Positions 8,719 to 18,429 of a DNA stretch of 64,000 nucleotides are shown here, in pieces. The notes beneath the pieces are model-generated. The model saw only the letters and a list, made by a program, of their open reading frames with translations. It was not told the origin of the DNA and did not search any database. The stretch is from Pseudomonadota bacterium (GTDB taxonomy: Bacteria; Pseudomonadota; Alphaproteobacteria; SP197). Both the position numbers and the translations under genes were made by a program. The stretch spans positions 62,001 to 126,000 of the forward strand of contig JBCCIS010000001.1 of the NCBI GenBank assembly GCA_039028155.1, written 5' to 3'. Positions within the stretch are counted from its first letter, which is position 1; each line of letters starts with the position of its first letter.

Positions 8719-10677
8719 ATGAACATCAGGCGGATTGTCACAGTACTGGCGGTGTTCCTTAGCGTAGCGATCACCGCGGAGGCGCGCGCGCTTTCCGAAT
8801 CCGATCAGGCGCTCTACGCCCAGGCATTCGAGGAAGTCGAGGCGGGCAATTGGCAGGACGCCTATGGCTTGGCCGCGCGCGCCAACGACCAGCGCCTGGC
8901 CGAGGTCATCTATTGGCTCGACCTGCAGGACCGTGAGACCGAGGAATCGTTCAGCGAAATTCTCGGTTTCATGCTGGATCATCCCGACTGGCCGCGGCTG
9001 ACGACCTTGCGCGGTATCGCGGAAGAAGCGATGCCGCATGACCTGCCGGCGAGCGATGTCATTGCCTACTTCACGGCATACCCGCCGGTCGAGACCGCCG
9101 GCATCGTACGCTACGGCTTGGCGCTGATCCGCAGCGGTCAGGATGCCGAGGCGACAGCCCTGGTTCAAACGGCCTGGATCGAGGACGACTTTTCGGCAGC
9201 GGAAGAAGCCGACTTCCTGAAGTACTTCAGGTCACGCCTGACGCTGGACGATCACCTTGCGCGGCTGGATCGCCTGTTGTGGGAAGGCAAGACGATCTCC
9301 GCCAAGCGCATGCTGAACCGCGTCGGACAGGACGAGGCCGCGCTGGCTTTCGCGCGCATCACGCTGCGGTCGGGCGAGCCGGGCGTCGATGGGGCGATCA
9401 ACCGCGTGCCTTCTGAATTGCACGATGATCCCGGCTTGATCTTCGAACGGCTGCGTTGGCGCCGAATCAAGGGGTTTGATGATTCGGCGGCCGAGCTGCT
9501 GATGCCCTCGCCCGACGAACTCGTCTACCCCGACCTTTGGGCGCGCGAGCGTTTGATCCTTGCGCGGCGTTACCTCGATAACGGCGATGCGGCGACCGCC
9601 TATCGCCTGCTGGCCGACCACGCCAACATCAACGGCGCGTTCCATCACGAGGTCGATTGGCTGGCCGGGTGGGTGGCGCTTCGCAAGCTCGACCAGCCGG
9701 CGGTCGCGCTTGATCATTTCATGACCTTCTATGACGGCGTCGGCTATCCGATCAGCCGCTCGCGCGGCGCCTATTGGGCTGGCCGTGCGTCAGAGGCCAT
9801 GGGCGACATGGAACAGGCCCGCGTCTGGTACGACCTGGCCGCCGACCATGGCAATACGTTCTATGGCCAGCTCGCCGCCGAGAAGCTTGATGTCGCGCCG
9901 CGCTTCGCCGAAGTGCCGCAACCCACCGAGTCCGAGACGAACGCCTTTGCCGCCGATGAACTGGTGTCGCTGGTGCGCCTGCTGGACGAGGTCGGCGCGC
10001 GCGATCAGGTTCGCCGCTTTCTGCTGCACATTGGCGATCGCGCGGATTCGCCGGCCACGCTGCATTTGAGCGCGCAACTGGCCCTGGTACTGGGCCGCCC
10101 CGATCTTGCCGTCAGCATTGCCAAGGCCGGCGTCCGGCGCGGCACCATTCTGGTCTATGCCGGCTATCCGATGATCGACCTGCCAACCGAGTCGGCCGTC
10201 GATCCAGCACTGACGCTTGCGGTCATCCGACAGGAAAGCTCATTCAATCCCGGTGCTATCAGCTCCGCCGGCGCGCGCGGCCTGATGCAACTGATGCCGG
10301 CGACCGCACAGGGCGTTGCCGACGACCTCGGCATCTATCACACGCGCGGCAAGCTCACGAGTGATCCCCTCCACAACATGCGTCTGGGCACCGCCTACAT
10401 GGCCGAACTACTGGATGCCCAGGGCGGCTCCTATGTCCGCGCCATCGCCGCCTATAACGCCGGTCCGTCGCGCGTCTACCGCTGGATCAACGAGTACGGC
10501 GATCCCACGTCGCCCGACATCGATATCATCGACTGGATCGAACAGATCCCGTTCAGCGAGACCCGCAACTACGTACAACGCGTGCTGGAAGCCCTTGTCG
10601 TCTATCGCGTCCTGCACGGTGTCCAAACCGCCAGCCTGAACGACTCACTGACCGGCCACTGCGCCGCAATGTGTTAG
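8719..10677 (+). CDS. Periplasmic soluble lytic murein transglycosylase (Slt70-like)
   Basis: A 652-aa exported protein. The start at 8719 puts a clean signal peptide at the N-terminus (MNIRRIVTVLAVFLSVAITAEARA). An alpha-helical superhelical region of repeated helix pairs covers about residues 40-470, as in Slt70. The C-terminal SLT domain (about 485-640) has the catalytic glutamate E506 in IRQESSFNP. It also has GARGLMQLMPATA and IAAYNAGPSRV. The enzyme cleaves peptidoglycan glycan strands to 1,6-anhydro-muropeptides. It lies 44 bp after the suf operon but is functionally unrelated and may have its own promoter. Confidence 0.92.
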   Translation: MNIRRIVTVLAVFLSVAITAEARALSESDQALYAQAFEEVEAGNWQDAYGLAARANDQRLAEVIYWLDLQDRETEESFSEILGFMLDHPDWPRLTTLRGIAEEAMPHDLPASDVIAYFTAYPPVETAGIVRYGLALIRSGQDAEATALVQTAWIEDDFSAAEEADFLKYFRSRLTLDDHLARLDRLLWEGKTISAKRMLNRVGQDEAALAFARITLRSGEPGVDGAINRVPSELHDDPGLIFERLRWRRIKGFDDSAAELLMPSPDELVYPDLWARERLILARRYLDNGDAATAYRLLADHANINGAFHHEVDWLAGWVALRKLDQPAVALDHFMTFYDGVGYPISRSRGAYWAGRASEAMGDMEQARVWYDLAADHGNTFYGQLAAEKLDVAPRFAEVPQPTESETNAFAADELVSLVRLLDEVGARDQVRRFLLHIGDRADSPATLHLSAQLALVLGRPDLAVSIAKAGVRRGTILVYAGYPMIDLPTESAVDPALTLAVIRQESSFNPGAISSAGARGLMQLMPATAQGVADDLGIYHTRGKLTSDPLHNMRLGTAYMAELLDAQGGSYVRAIAAYNAGPSRVYRWINEYGDPTSPDIDIIDWIEQIPFSETRNYVQRVLEALVVYRVLHGVQTASLNDSLTGHCAAMC

Positions 10678-10686
10678 GAGGGAGCG

Positions 10687-11154
10687 CTACGCTCGCTCGA
10701 TACGGCCGGCATAGCAGCCCTGCTTGGCATTGTGGGCGTGGATGTAGGATGTCCTGGGGTTCTCGAACAATCGCTCGATGGTCGGCTTGACCTCATCACC
10801 AAAGGCCAGATCAGCCTCGACCAGCATGCCCATGGCATCAAACGCGCGCAGTGACTGCGGATAGTCACGCATGACGTCGGGCACGTCGTTCTCGCCGACA
10901 TAGGACTGCTCGGCACCCTCCAGCACATAGATTGCGTGGGTTGCCCGATAGGGCGTGTCCGCCGGCTGGCTGACATGGTTGAGCAGCAGAACCGATTCGC
11001 CGGGTCTGGCGTTGCGCATTTCGATGCGGTCGGTGTAGGCGTTCACCTCATCGGCGACATAGCGTTTGACGCCACGCCGCGCGAGCTCATCGTCGGAAAG
11101 GCCGTAGAGATGCCGGAACGGCTCGGCTGACAGGCCGATGATACGAAAACCCAT
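10687..11154 (-). CDS. DUF1203 domain protein
   Basis: A 155-aa protein that matches the DUF1203 family along its full length, recognised from FRIIGLSAEPFRHLYGLSD at the start and the conserved RPGESVLLLNHV and TPYRATHAIYV segments. No enzymatic function is known for the family. No signal peptide or membrane segment is visible. It converges on the lytic transglycosylase gene with a 9-bp gap and is probably monocistronic. Confidence 0.8.
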   Translation of the reverse strand: MGFRIIGLSAEPFRHLYGLSDDELARRGVKRYVADEVNAYTDRIEMRNARPGESVLLLNHVSQPADTPYRATHAIYVLEGAEQSYVGENDVPDVMRDYPQSLRAFDAMGMLVEADLAFGDEVKPTIERLFENPRTSYIHAHNAKQGCYAGRIERA

Positions 11155-11243
11155 GATCGTTACTCCGCAAGCAAGGGAGTCAACGATCTAGGGTCCCGGG
11201 CCCCATGAGGCCACCCGGTTCTTGCTGCGACGGAAGGCGATGT

Positions 11244-12815
11244 CTATCCGCCGCCGACCACCTTCGCCCATGGCGACATGATGAACGCGGCACCGTCGTG
11301 GGTGCCGTTGTGGTTGTCGCAGACGGCGTTCGGACAGGCATAGAGAGTCGGATTGACCGCATAGGGCAAATCGACCGTGGCGTGCCGGTCGGCAAGCGCC
11401 AGACGAACAGACTCATCAAGCCGGGTGTCGACAGCGATGGCGGCCTCGGCGCTAACGTCGATGCGCGGTTGATGGAACGCGCGGTCGAGATCCCAGCCGA
11501 AATCGCTGACGAAGGAGATCAACTGGAAAACCGACGCCATGATCCGCCGGCCGCCCGAGGCCCCCAACCCCATCAAGCCGGAACCGTCGGCACGCGTCAC
11601 GATGGTCGGTGTCATGTTGCTCAAGGGACGCTTACCCGGAGCCATGCTGTTCGGGCGGCCCGGCCGCGGGTCGAACCACATGATGCCGTTGTTCATCAGG
11701 ATACCGGTACCCGGCAGCATGACGCGGCTGCCGAAGACCGACAGCAGGGTCTGGGTCAGGGCGACGATACTGCCGTCGCGGTCGATGACGGTGAAATGCG
11801 TGGTGCAGCTTTCGCCTGCCTTGTCGCTGTCGCCGAGCGTCGCAAAGCGTTGCTCGTAGGCGCCCTCCATGGCGGCCGCGTAGGCCAGATAGGCATCGGC
11901 ATCCGGTGCTTCACCGGGCGTCCATAAGGCCTCCAGCCGCTGGAAGCTATCCTGCAAGGTCGGGCCGGCGTTAAGGCCGGGCGGCACGTTGATGGTGACA
12001 TCACGATAGCTGCTCTGCACCGCCGCACCGGCGTTTGCCTGATACCCGGCGAGATCCTCAGCCGCCAGGCTCCCGCCCATGGCCGCCATGTCACTGGCAA
12101 TCGACGCGGCAATATCGCCCCGGTAGAAATCGTCAGGCCCGGCCTCGGCCAGGCGTTTAAGGGTCGCGAGATAAGCGTCGTTGCGCCGTGTCGTCAGATC
12201 CGCCGCGTTCAGGCTGATCGCGGGCAACCCATCGGGCAGGAAGAAGTCGCGTGAGGCCGGGTACTTGGCGAGACCGGGCGCCTCGAGCGCAATCCTCAAG
12301 GTCGCGTACCAGTCGATCTTCATGCCACGCTCTGCCAGCGCGATCGCCGGACTCAAGACATCCGACCAGCTCATGGTGCCGAACTTATCGAGCGCCAGAG
12401 CGTGGCCGGCGACGACGCTGGGCACGCCGATCGATAGCGGCCCCTGCACGTTGCAATCGTCGACGACACGCGGCCAGCCGAACAGGTCGGCATCGGTGTC
12501 CTGGCCGACCTCGAGCGGATAGGCGGCGGGGTCGAGCCCAAGCGGCGAGCGTGTGCCGAAGTCAACCGCGTAGGTCCGTTTGGTCTTGGCGTCGTGAAAC
12601 ACCATATAGCCGCACCCACCCAGACCGCTCATCCACGGTTCGGCGACACCGATCGCCATGCCGGTGGCGATGGCCGCATCGACCGCGTTACCCCCGGCAT
12701 CAAGCACCGCCGCGCCGATTTCCGAGGCCTCATGGTGATGGCTCGCCACCAGACCACCGGCTGAGCGGACGGCAGGTTTGGTGACGGTCCAGGTTTCGTC
12801 GATCGATACAGACAT
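11244..12815 (-). CDS. Gamma-glutamyltransferase family protein
   Basis: A 523-aa Ntn-hydrolase of the gamma-glutamyltranspeptidase family. The autoprocessing site and nucleophile is T338 in ESCTTHFTVID. Downstream are NNGIMWFDPRPG and PLSNMTPTIV of the small subunit. No signal peptide is visible, unlike periplasmic Ggt, so it is probably cytosolic and closer to the acylase-like branch. It is divergent from a PuuB-like FAD oxidase across 96 bp. Glutamylated amines could be a shared substrate theme, but this is inference. Family members cleave gamma-glutamyl amides or cephalosporin-type acyl amides. Confidence 0.88.
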   Translation of the reverse strand: MSVSIDETWTVTKPAVRSAGGLVASHHHEASEIGAAVLDAGGNAVDAAIATGMAIGVAEPWMSGLGGCGYMVFHDAKTKRTYAVDFGTRSPLGLDPAAYPLEVGQDTDADLFGWPRVVDDCNVQGPLSIGVPSVVAGHALALDKFGTMSWSDVLSPAIALAERGMKIDWYATLRIALEAPGLAKYPASRDFFLPDGLPAISLNAADLTTRRNDAYLATLKRLAEAGPDDFYRGDIAASIASDMAAMGGSLAAEDLAGYQANAGAAVQSSYRDVTINVPPGLNAGPTLQDSFQRLEALWTPGEAPDADAYLAYAAAMEGAYEQRFATLGDSDKAGESCTTHFTVIDRDGSIVALTQTLLSVFGSRVMLPGTGILMNNGIMWFDPRPGRPNSMAPGKRPLSNMTPTIVTRADGSGLMGLGASGGRRIMASVFQLISFVSDFGWDLDRAFHQPRIDVSAEAAIAVDTRLDESVRLALADRHATVDLPYAVNPTLYACPNAVCDNHNGTHDGAAFIMSPWAKVVGGG

Positions 12816-12911
12816 GGCGGGCTCCCCTCAAACGATGTTGCGCGCGAGCCTACGTCGGCTAAGCTCCGGCGTCATCCTGCCTCCGCATGCCCCCAAGACG
12901 GAGTTCCCCAC

Positions 12912-14210
12912 GTGGACCACCCCCTGTTTGCCGACGACATGAAACTCACGCCTTACTGGTGGGACGATGCGCCGCGTCCCGAGGTCTCAAAGCAGGCCCT
13001 GCCGGACCAGGTGGATGTCGCGATTGTCGGCGCCGGCTATACCGGCCTGACCGCCGCCCTGGTGCTGGCGCGCGCGGGCCGTAGCGTGCTGGTGCTTGAG
13101 AAAGGCGAGATCGGCGTCGGCTGCAGTTCGCGCAATGGCGGACAGATCGGCTCTGGCGTCAAACCGGGGCTCGACGAACTGACCAAACGCTATGGCCGTG
13201 ATGGCGCGATTGCCATGATGCGCGAGGGCTACGCCTCACTCGACTACATCAAGGCCTTTGTCGAAGCCGAGAACATCGACTGCGATTTCCGTCACTGCGG
13301 CCGCTTTATCGGCGCCCACCGCGCCAACCGCTATGAGCAGATGGCGCAGAACTTCGAATCACTGAAGAGCATCGTGCCGATTGAATGGGAGATGGTGCCC
13401 AAGGCCGAGATGCACAACGAGATCGGCTCGGATGCCTATTTCGGCGGCGCGATCATGCCGCACCACGCCGGCCTGCAACCGGCCAAGTATGTGAACGGAC
13501 TCTACGAACGCGCCGCGGCAGCCGGCGCCCAGATCGAGACCGAGACGCTCGTTATCGGCATCGATAAGGAAAGCGATGGCTCGTCCGTCGTCACCGAACG
13601 GGGAAAGGTCAAAGCGCGCGAAGTCATCGTCGCCACCAACGGCTATACCACGCGCCTGACGCCGGGCCTGCAACGCCGGCTGATCCCGATCGGCAGCTAT
13701 ATGATCGCCACCGAAGAGATCCCGGACGATGTGATGGCGCGCCTGTCACCCAAGCAGCGCGTCATGAACGACACGCGCAAGGTCGTCTACTACTTCACCA
13801 CCTCGCCCGATCACAAACGCATGGTGTTCGGCGGACGGGTCGCCCTGAAGGAAACCGATCCCAAAATCAGCGGCCCGCGCCTGCACGCGGTGATGGCCGG
13901 CATCTGGCCGGAGCTGAAGGACGTCAAGATCAGCCACTCCTGGATGGGTTTTGTCGCCTACACCTTCGACCACCTGCCCCATATCGGCCAGCGCGACGGC
14001 GTCTGGTTCTCCATGGGCTACTGCGGCTCCGGCGTCGCCTGGGCGAGCTATCTGGGCCACAAGCTGGCGCATAAGGTCTTGGGTAACGAAGAAGGCAAGA
14101 CCGCCTTCGACGGTATCAGCTTCCCGACCCGACCTCTTTACACGGGCGATCCGTGGTTCCTGGGTGTCGCCGTCGCCTACTACCAGGCGATGGACCGCTG
14201 GGGCCCCTAG
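12912..14210 (+). CDS. FAD-dependent amine/amino-acid oxidase (PuuB/OrdL-like)
   Basis: A 432-aa D-amino-acid-oxidase-superfamily flavoprotein. The Rossmann dinucleotide motif is VAIVGAGYTGLTAALVLARA (about residues 37-56), followed by SSRNGGQIGSG, the form seen in gamma-glutamylputrescine oxidase. The C-terminal FAD contact is MGYCGSGVAWASYLG. It starts at a GTG (12912); ATG 12939 is an alternative. Likely reaction: oxidation of a secondary amine to aldehyde or imine plus H2O2. Divergent from the gamma-glutamyltransferase gene, it may use a glutamylated amine. Sarcosine- or dimethylglycine-like substrates are also possible given the betaine genes nearby. Confidence 0.85.
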   Translation: MDHPLFADDMKLTPYWWDDAPRPEVSKQALPDQVDVAIVGAGYTGLTAALVLARAGRSVLVLEKGEIGVGCSSRNGGQIGSGVKPGLDELTKRYGRDGAIAMMREGYASLDYIKAFVEAENIDCDFRHCGRFIGAHRANRYEQMAQNFESLKSIVPIEWEMVPKAEMHNEIGSDAYFGGAIMPHHAGLQPAKYVNGLYERAAAAGAQIETETLVIGIDKESDGSSVVTERGKVKAREVIVATNGYTTRLTPGLQRRLIPIGSYMIATEEIPDDVMARLSPKQRVMNDTRKVVYYFTTSPDHKRMVFGGRVALKETDPKISGPRLHAVMAGIWPELKDVKISHSWMGFVAYTFDHLPHIGQRDGVWFSMGYCGSGVAWASYLGHKLAHKVLGNEEGKTAFDGISFPTRPLYTGDPWFLGVAVAYYQAMDRWGP

Positions 14211-14211
14211 T

Positions 14212-14262
14212 TGCTTAGCGGATACCAGCGTTGCTCCGGCCCGCTCCCCCGCCCGGCGTTGC
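14212..14262. repeat. Partial copy of hairpin repeat family 2
   Basis: The segment TTGCTTAGCGGAT (14214-14226) followed by a C-rich CTCCCCCGCCCGGC stretch resembles the left part of the repeat at 61008-61060. Only the left flank and arm are present. The segment also has outer AGTTGC/GCAACT complementarity, so it could act as a terminator-like stem between the converging oxidase and betI genes. Confidence 0.4.
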
Positions 14263-14276
14263 AACTAGATTGACAC

Positions 14277-14858
14277 TCAACCAGCGGCCGCCAGATCGGC
14301 AACGTGGTCCCGGGCGATCTGGTGGATGACCTCCAGGTTGAAGCCGTCGGGATCCTGGGTGTGGCGTAACCACATGCCGTAGATCAGCGCGACGATGGCC
14401 TGGGCCCGGACATCCACCTTGTCGGCGGCAACGACTTTCTCCAGCCGTGGCCGCAACAGGCCGAGTAGGTTATCGTCCATCTCACGCAGGATGCGCGCGT
14501 AATCGGGGTTGCCGGGTACCTGGGCATAAAAGCTGAGCCAGGCGCTGATCGCCTCCGGCGAGCGCTGGGACGGCGCGAAATTGCCGTCGATGATGGCGAT
14601 CAGTTCCTCTTCCGGTGTTGTTGCGCCAGTCAGCATGGCCGCCGCGCCGGCCATGGTTTCGGCGGCCAGCGACTGCATGGTCGCTTCGAGCAACTCACCC
14701 TTGCCGTCGAAATAGTGATTAACCAGGCCGACCGACAAACCGGCGCGGCGGCTGATCTTGGCCACGGTCGCGTCGCGGAAGCCGTCCTGGTGGATCGACT
14801 CGATGGTCGCTTCGATCAACTGCCGGCGGCGCACCGGCTCCATACCTACCTTGGGCAT
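14277..14858 (-). CDS. betI: TetR-family choline-responsive repressor BetI
   Basis: A 193-aa TetR regulator. It begins MPKVGMEPVRRRQLIEATI, the BetI-specific N-terminus. The HTH follows at about residues 25-48 (TVAKISRRAGLSVGLVNHYF). The length matches E. coli BetI (195 aa). BetI represses choline-to-betaine genes until choline binds. Here it is the third gene after proV and the permease (24-bp gap), so it is probably co-transcribed with, and regulates, the transporter. No betA or betB occurs in the window. Confidence 0.88.
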   Translation of the reverse strand: MPKVGMEPVRRRQLIEATIESIHQDGFRDATVAKISRRAGLSVGLVNHYFDGKGELLEATMQSLAAETMAGAAAMLTGATTPEEELIAIIDGNFAPSQRSPEAISAWLSFYAQVPGNPDYARILREMDDNLLGLLRPRLEKVVAADKVDVRAQAIVALIYGMWLRHTQDPDGFNLEVIHQIARDHVADLAAAG

Positions 14859-14882
14859 GGGGCGTTTATCGTATGGGACGCG

Positions 14883-17006
14883 CTAATGGTCAATCAGGCC
14901 GAGATCGCGTTTCTTCTGCTTGGCCCAGGCTTGAATGACGCGGTCGGCGACCATGGCCATCAGCGCCATGCTGCCACCGGCGATAAATCCCTGGCCGAAC
15001 TTGGCGTTGGTCAGGCTGTCATAGACCCACTGGCCCAGGCCGCGTGTGCCGACCAGGGCGGCGATCACCAGCATGGCGAGTGCGAACATGATGACCTGGT
15101 TCAGGCCCAGCATGATTTCGGGGATCGCAAGCGGCAGTTTGACGCGCCACAGGATCTGGCTCTCTGTACAGCCCATACTGCGCGCCGCCTCAACGGCGGA
15201 GGGGTCGACATGACGCAGGCCGTACTCCGTATAGCGGATCGCCGGCACGATCGAATACATAATGATCGCCAACAGTGCGGAGAAGTCGCCGACCAGGAAG
15301 ACCATGATCACGGGGATCAGGAAAACGAACAGCGGCATGGTCTGCAGCGTGTCGTTGATCGGCCGCACGATGGCCGAGACGCGGTCGTTCTGCGCCGCCC
15401 AGATACCGATGGCGCCGCCCAGCAGGAAGCAGATGATGACCGACGTCGCGGCCAGATAGAACGACAGCATGGCGCGCGGCCAGGCGCCGGTAACCAGCAT
15501 GAAGAGCAGCGCCAGGCACGCGAACAAACCGACACGCCAGCCGCCGACCTGGAACGCGATCAACGTCACCGCACCGATGAAGACGGGCCACGGCGTTCCG
15601 GTCGAACCGAAGAAGAAGAGCATGGTCAAAAGACCAACCACGACACCGGCGCGCCAGCCGAACTTGCGTACCGCCGCGGCCCCGGCCAGTAGCGCGATGA
15701 ACCAATAGATGGCGGCCGCCGTCGCCGTCATCTCGAAACCCCAGTTATCGGGACGGGCGATCCGTTCCAGGCCCGCCTTCATGGGCAGCATGAAGTAGTA
15801 AAGCGTCGACGTCTTGATGCTGTCGGTCAGCCAGAAGAAGTTCCGCGTGAAGGCGTTAACCCAACCGTTCAGGATGTCGGCGGGATAGACGACCCACGCG
15901 GTCGGATAGTTGCCGAACTCCGGGATCAGGCGGGCCAGAACGACACCGGTCAACGTGGCGAGGACAAACGCCACAAGATAAGGGTGGCGCTGCAAGAGGC
16001 CGCCCTTGCGCGCGACATGGATCTCGCCCGTGCGCTCGGCAAAGCCACGGCTGATGCGGTCCATCATCATGGCCATCAAGACGATCACGATGCCGGCCAA
16101 CAGGCTCTGGCCGGTCTGCGCCTTCCGCATGGTCGAGAGCACTTCCCAGCCGATATCGGCAAAGCCGCCGATAATGGCGGCGATGATCACCATGGAGAGC
16201 GCGGCCATGATGGTCTGGTTGACGCCGACCATGATGGTCGGCAGCGCCGACGGCACGCGCACCATGAACATCAACTGGAACTCGCTGCAGCCCGACATGC
16301 GACCGGACTCGATGACGTCGGCGGGCACACGCGACAGACCCAGCATGCAGTTCCTGACCATGGGCGGGCTGGCATAGATGGCGCTCGCCACCATGCCGAC
16401 CACCGGGCCGACGCCGAACAGGATCAGGATCGGCACCAGATAGGCGAAGGTCGGCACCGTCTGCATGACGTCGAGCAGCGGTTCGATGATGCGGCGCGCC
16501 CAGCGGAACTTGTAGGCCAAGAGGCCCATGGTGAAGCCCAGCGTCAGCGACAGCGGCACCGACATGCCGACCAGCGCCAGGGTGCTCATGCTCTCGTCCC
16601 AATAGCCGACCACCAGCATGTAGGCGAGTGCCGCGACGCAGAACGCGGAAAGCCGCCAACCCTTGGCCGCGTAAGCCATGATGGCGACGATCGCGATGGT
16701 CGCCGGCCACGGCAGCCAATGCAGCAGGCCCTCAAGCCATTCCATGGGATAGGACAGCACCATGGAGATGAACCGGAAGATCACCTTGAAGGTATCGGTG
16801 AACCAATCCATGGCCACATCAAGCCAACCGGAAAGCGGGACGACCCAGGCATTGGGATAACGGACCGCCCAGGCGACCTCATCACGGAACACGAGAAACA
16901 GAATGGCGATAACGCCAAAGGCCAACCATGCCAAAAGCTGGGGATCAGCGAGCTTGCTGGTGCCGGCAAACGGGCTTTCAGGGCGGTCCCGTGTCGCGAT
17001 ACTCAT
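14883..17006 (-). CDS. Betaine/proline ABC transporter permease with two permease domains
   Basis: A 707-aa integral membrane protein, about twice the length of ProW. Two BPD_transp domains are visible. The first (about residues 140-320) contains the EAA-like region around SGRMSGCSEFQLMFMVRVP. The second (about 500-690) contains AARSMGCTESQILWRVKLP. Each is preceded by extra membrane segments. The duplicated form supplies both halves of the channel from one chain. It overlaps proV by ATGA (17003-17006) and precedes betI. Likely cargo: glycine betaine, choline or DMSP. No periplasmic binding protein gene is adjacent, so one must be encoded elsewhere. Confidence 0.88.
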   Translation of the reverse strand: MSIATRDRPESPFAGTSKLADPQLLAWLAFGVIAILFLVFRDEVAWAVRYPNAWVVPLSGWLDVAMDWFTDTFKVIFRFISMVLSYPMEWLEGLLHWLPWPATIAIVAIMAYAAKGWRLSAFCVAALAYMLVVGYWDESMSTLALVGMSVPLSLTLGFTMGLLAYKFRWARRIIEPLLDVMQTVPTFAYLVPILILFGVGPVVGMVASAIYASPPMVRNCMLGLSRVPADVIESGRMSGCSEFQLMFMVRVPSALPTIMVGVNQTIMAALSMVIIAAIIGGFADIGWEVLSTMRKAQTGQSLLAGIVIVLMAMMMDRISRGFAERTGEIHVARKGGLLQRHPYLVAFVLATLTGVVLARLIPEFGNYPTAWVVYPADILNGWVNAFTRNFFWLTDSIKTSTLYYFMLPMKAGLERIARPDNWGFEMTATAAAIYWFIALLAGAAAVRKFGWRAGVVVGLLTMLFFFGSTGTPWPVFIGAVTLIAFQVGGWRVGLFACLALLFMLVTGAWPRAMLSFYLAATSVIICFLLGGAIGIWAAQNDRVSAIVRPINDTLQTMPLFVFLIPVIMVFLVGDFSALLAIIMYSIVPAIRYTEYGLRHVDPSAVEAARSMGCTESQILWRVKLPLAIPEIMLGLNQVIMFALAMLVIAALVGTRGLGQWVYDSLTNAKFGQGFIAGGSMALMAMVADRVIQAWAKQKKRDLGLIDH

Positions 17007-18067
17007 GTCAGGGCCTCATCGTCATCTTCGCTGGCCAGCGCCGACAGCACGGCTTGCGGTGAAACCTGGCCGACCACGCTGCCCGCATCGGCAACCGCGA
17101 TTGCGTCCAGACCCTCGGAAAACTTCGGCATCAGGTGCTCCAGCGTCATGTCGGGCGGGACCGCCTGGCTCATGTCCAGGCCATTGGTCGCCTGGGTCAT
17201 GATGTCGCCAGCCGTGATCACCTTCACCCGCGGCACGTCCTGGGTGAACTCCTCGACATAATCGTCGGCGGGCGTCATCACGACTTCCGCCGGCGTGCCG
17301 ATCTGGACGACCTTGCCGTCTTTCATGATGGCGATACGGTCGCCCAGGCGAAGTGCCTCCAGGAAATCGTGGGTGATAAAGACGATCGTCTTATGCAGCA
17401 GCTTTTGCAGGCGCATGAACTCGTCCTGCATCTGGCGTCGGATCAGCGGGTCGAGTGCGGAGAACGGCTCGTCCAGGAACCACAGTTCCGGTTCGACCGC
17501 CAGGGAGCGCGCGATGCCGACACGCTGCTGCTGACCACCGGAGAGTTGGCGCGGATAACTGCCCTCGCGTCCGTCAAGGCCGACCAGTTCGATCATCTCC
17601 ATGGCGCGCGCCAAACGTTCCTGCTTGTCGATGCCCTGAACCTGCAGCGGAAAGGCCACGTTCTCCAGAACGTTCAGGTGCGGCAGCAGACCGAAGTTCT
17701 GGAACACCATGCCCATCTTGTGGCGACGGATATCAATCAGCTGTTCCTTGGAGACACGCAGCAGGTCCTCGCCATCGAGCAGGACCTCGCCCGCCGTCGG
17801 CTCGACCAGGCGCGACAGGCAGCGGACCATCGTCGATTTGCCCGAGCCCGACAGTCCCATGATGATGAAAATCTCACCAACGTGGACGTCGAACGATACG
17901 TCGCAGGCAGCGCCGATGTGACCGCTTTCCCGAATCTGCTCGAGCAGGGCACCAGGTTCGGCGACCTTGCCGTTGCCGTTATCGAAGAAACCGTCGGCTT
18001 CCGGTCCATAGACCTTCCACACATTGCGGCACACCAGTTTGACGTCGCGCTCGCTGCTTTCGACCAT
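17003..18067 (-). CDS. Glycine betaine/proline ABC transporter ATPase ProV
   Basis: A 354-aa ATPase of the ProV/OpuAA type. Walker A is MGLSGSGKSTMVRCL. The signature is LSGGQQQRVGIARSL. Walker B is ELWFLDEPFSALDP. The long insert before Walker A (residues about 20-55) is typical of this family. Two weak CBS-like segments lie at the C-terminus (about 265-350), where ProV/OpuAA senses ionic strength. Start 18067 is chosen because AGAGGG lies 6 bp upstream; an upstream in-frame ATG at 18148 has no such site. First gene of the transporter-betI operon. Confidence 0.9.
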   Translation of the reverse strand: MVESSERDVKLVCRNVWKVYGPEADGFFDNGNGKVAEPGALLEQIRESGHIGAACDVSFDVHVGEIFIIMGLSGSGKSTMVRCLSRLVEPTAGEVLLDGEDLLRVSKEQLIDIRRHKMGMVFQNFGLLPHLNVLENVAFPLQVQGIDKQERLARAMEMIELVGLDGREGSYPRQLSGGQQQRVGIARSLAVEPELWFLDEPFSALDPLIRRQMQDEFMRLQKLLHKTIVFITHDFLEALRLGDRIAIMKDGKVVQIGTPAEVVMTPADDYVEEFTQDVPRVKVITAGDIMTQATNGLDMSQAVPPDMTLEHLMPKFSEGLDAIAVADAGSVVGQVSPQAVLSALASEDDDEALT

Positions 18068-18429
18068 TGCCCTCTTTCGCCCACCCGCCGGACTGTTGCC
18101 GTCCGTGACGCGTGAATTACCCTTAACGTCTTGTCTGTTGGCCGGCATTGCCGGCGAATCATCCGACAGTTAGCCACGACCGGCGCTCAAGGTCCACACA
18201 CGCAACCGCCAGCATGGACGCCCCTTGCCCACCCGGGGGTCGCGGACGGTTGTATCCGCCGGGCTTCTATCACTTTCCACTTGCACCCCTCTAACCGCGC
18301 ATCCCTTACGAAGTGCCCCTATCTTCACCCGGGCTGCCCGTTGTTCACCGATAGTAAACGCCGCATCCATTTGCCATACTTTGTCGTCCTGTGCGGGTCC
18401 GAGCGTGTTCCCATGATCTTGGGCACAGG
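18068..18429. promoter_or_regulatory. Divergent intergenic region between the proV operon and the APC permease gene
   Basis: This 362-bp stretch holds no convincing gene. It must contain the promoters of both divergent units. A short perfect hairpin (GCCGGC-ATT-GCCGGC, 18141-18155) lies in the proV leader. An AT-richer segment is at about 18340-18385. A BetI operator is expected here but I could not identify one by eye. Confidence 0.4.

Noticed and set aside
15984-17261. Long plus-strand open frame rich in His, Asp and Gly
   Set aside because: It lies opposite the betaine permease and ProV; the composition is that of a shadow frame.
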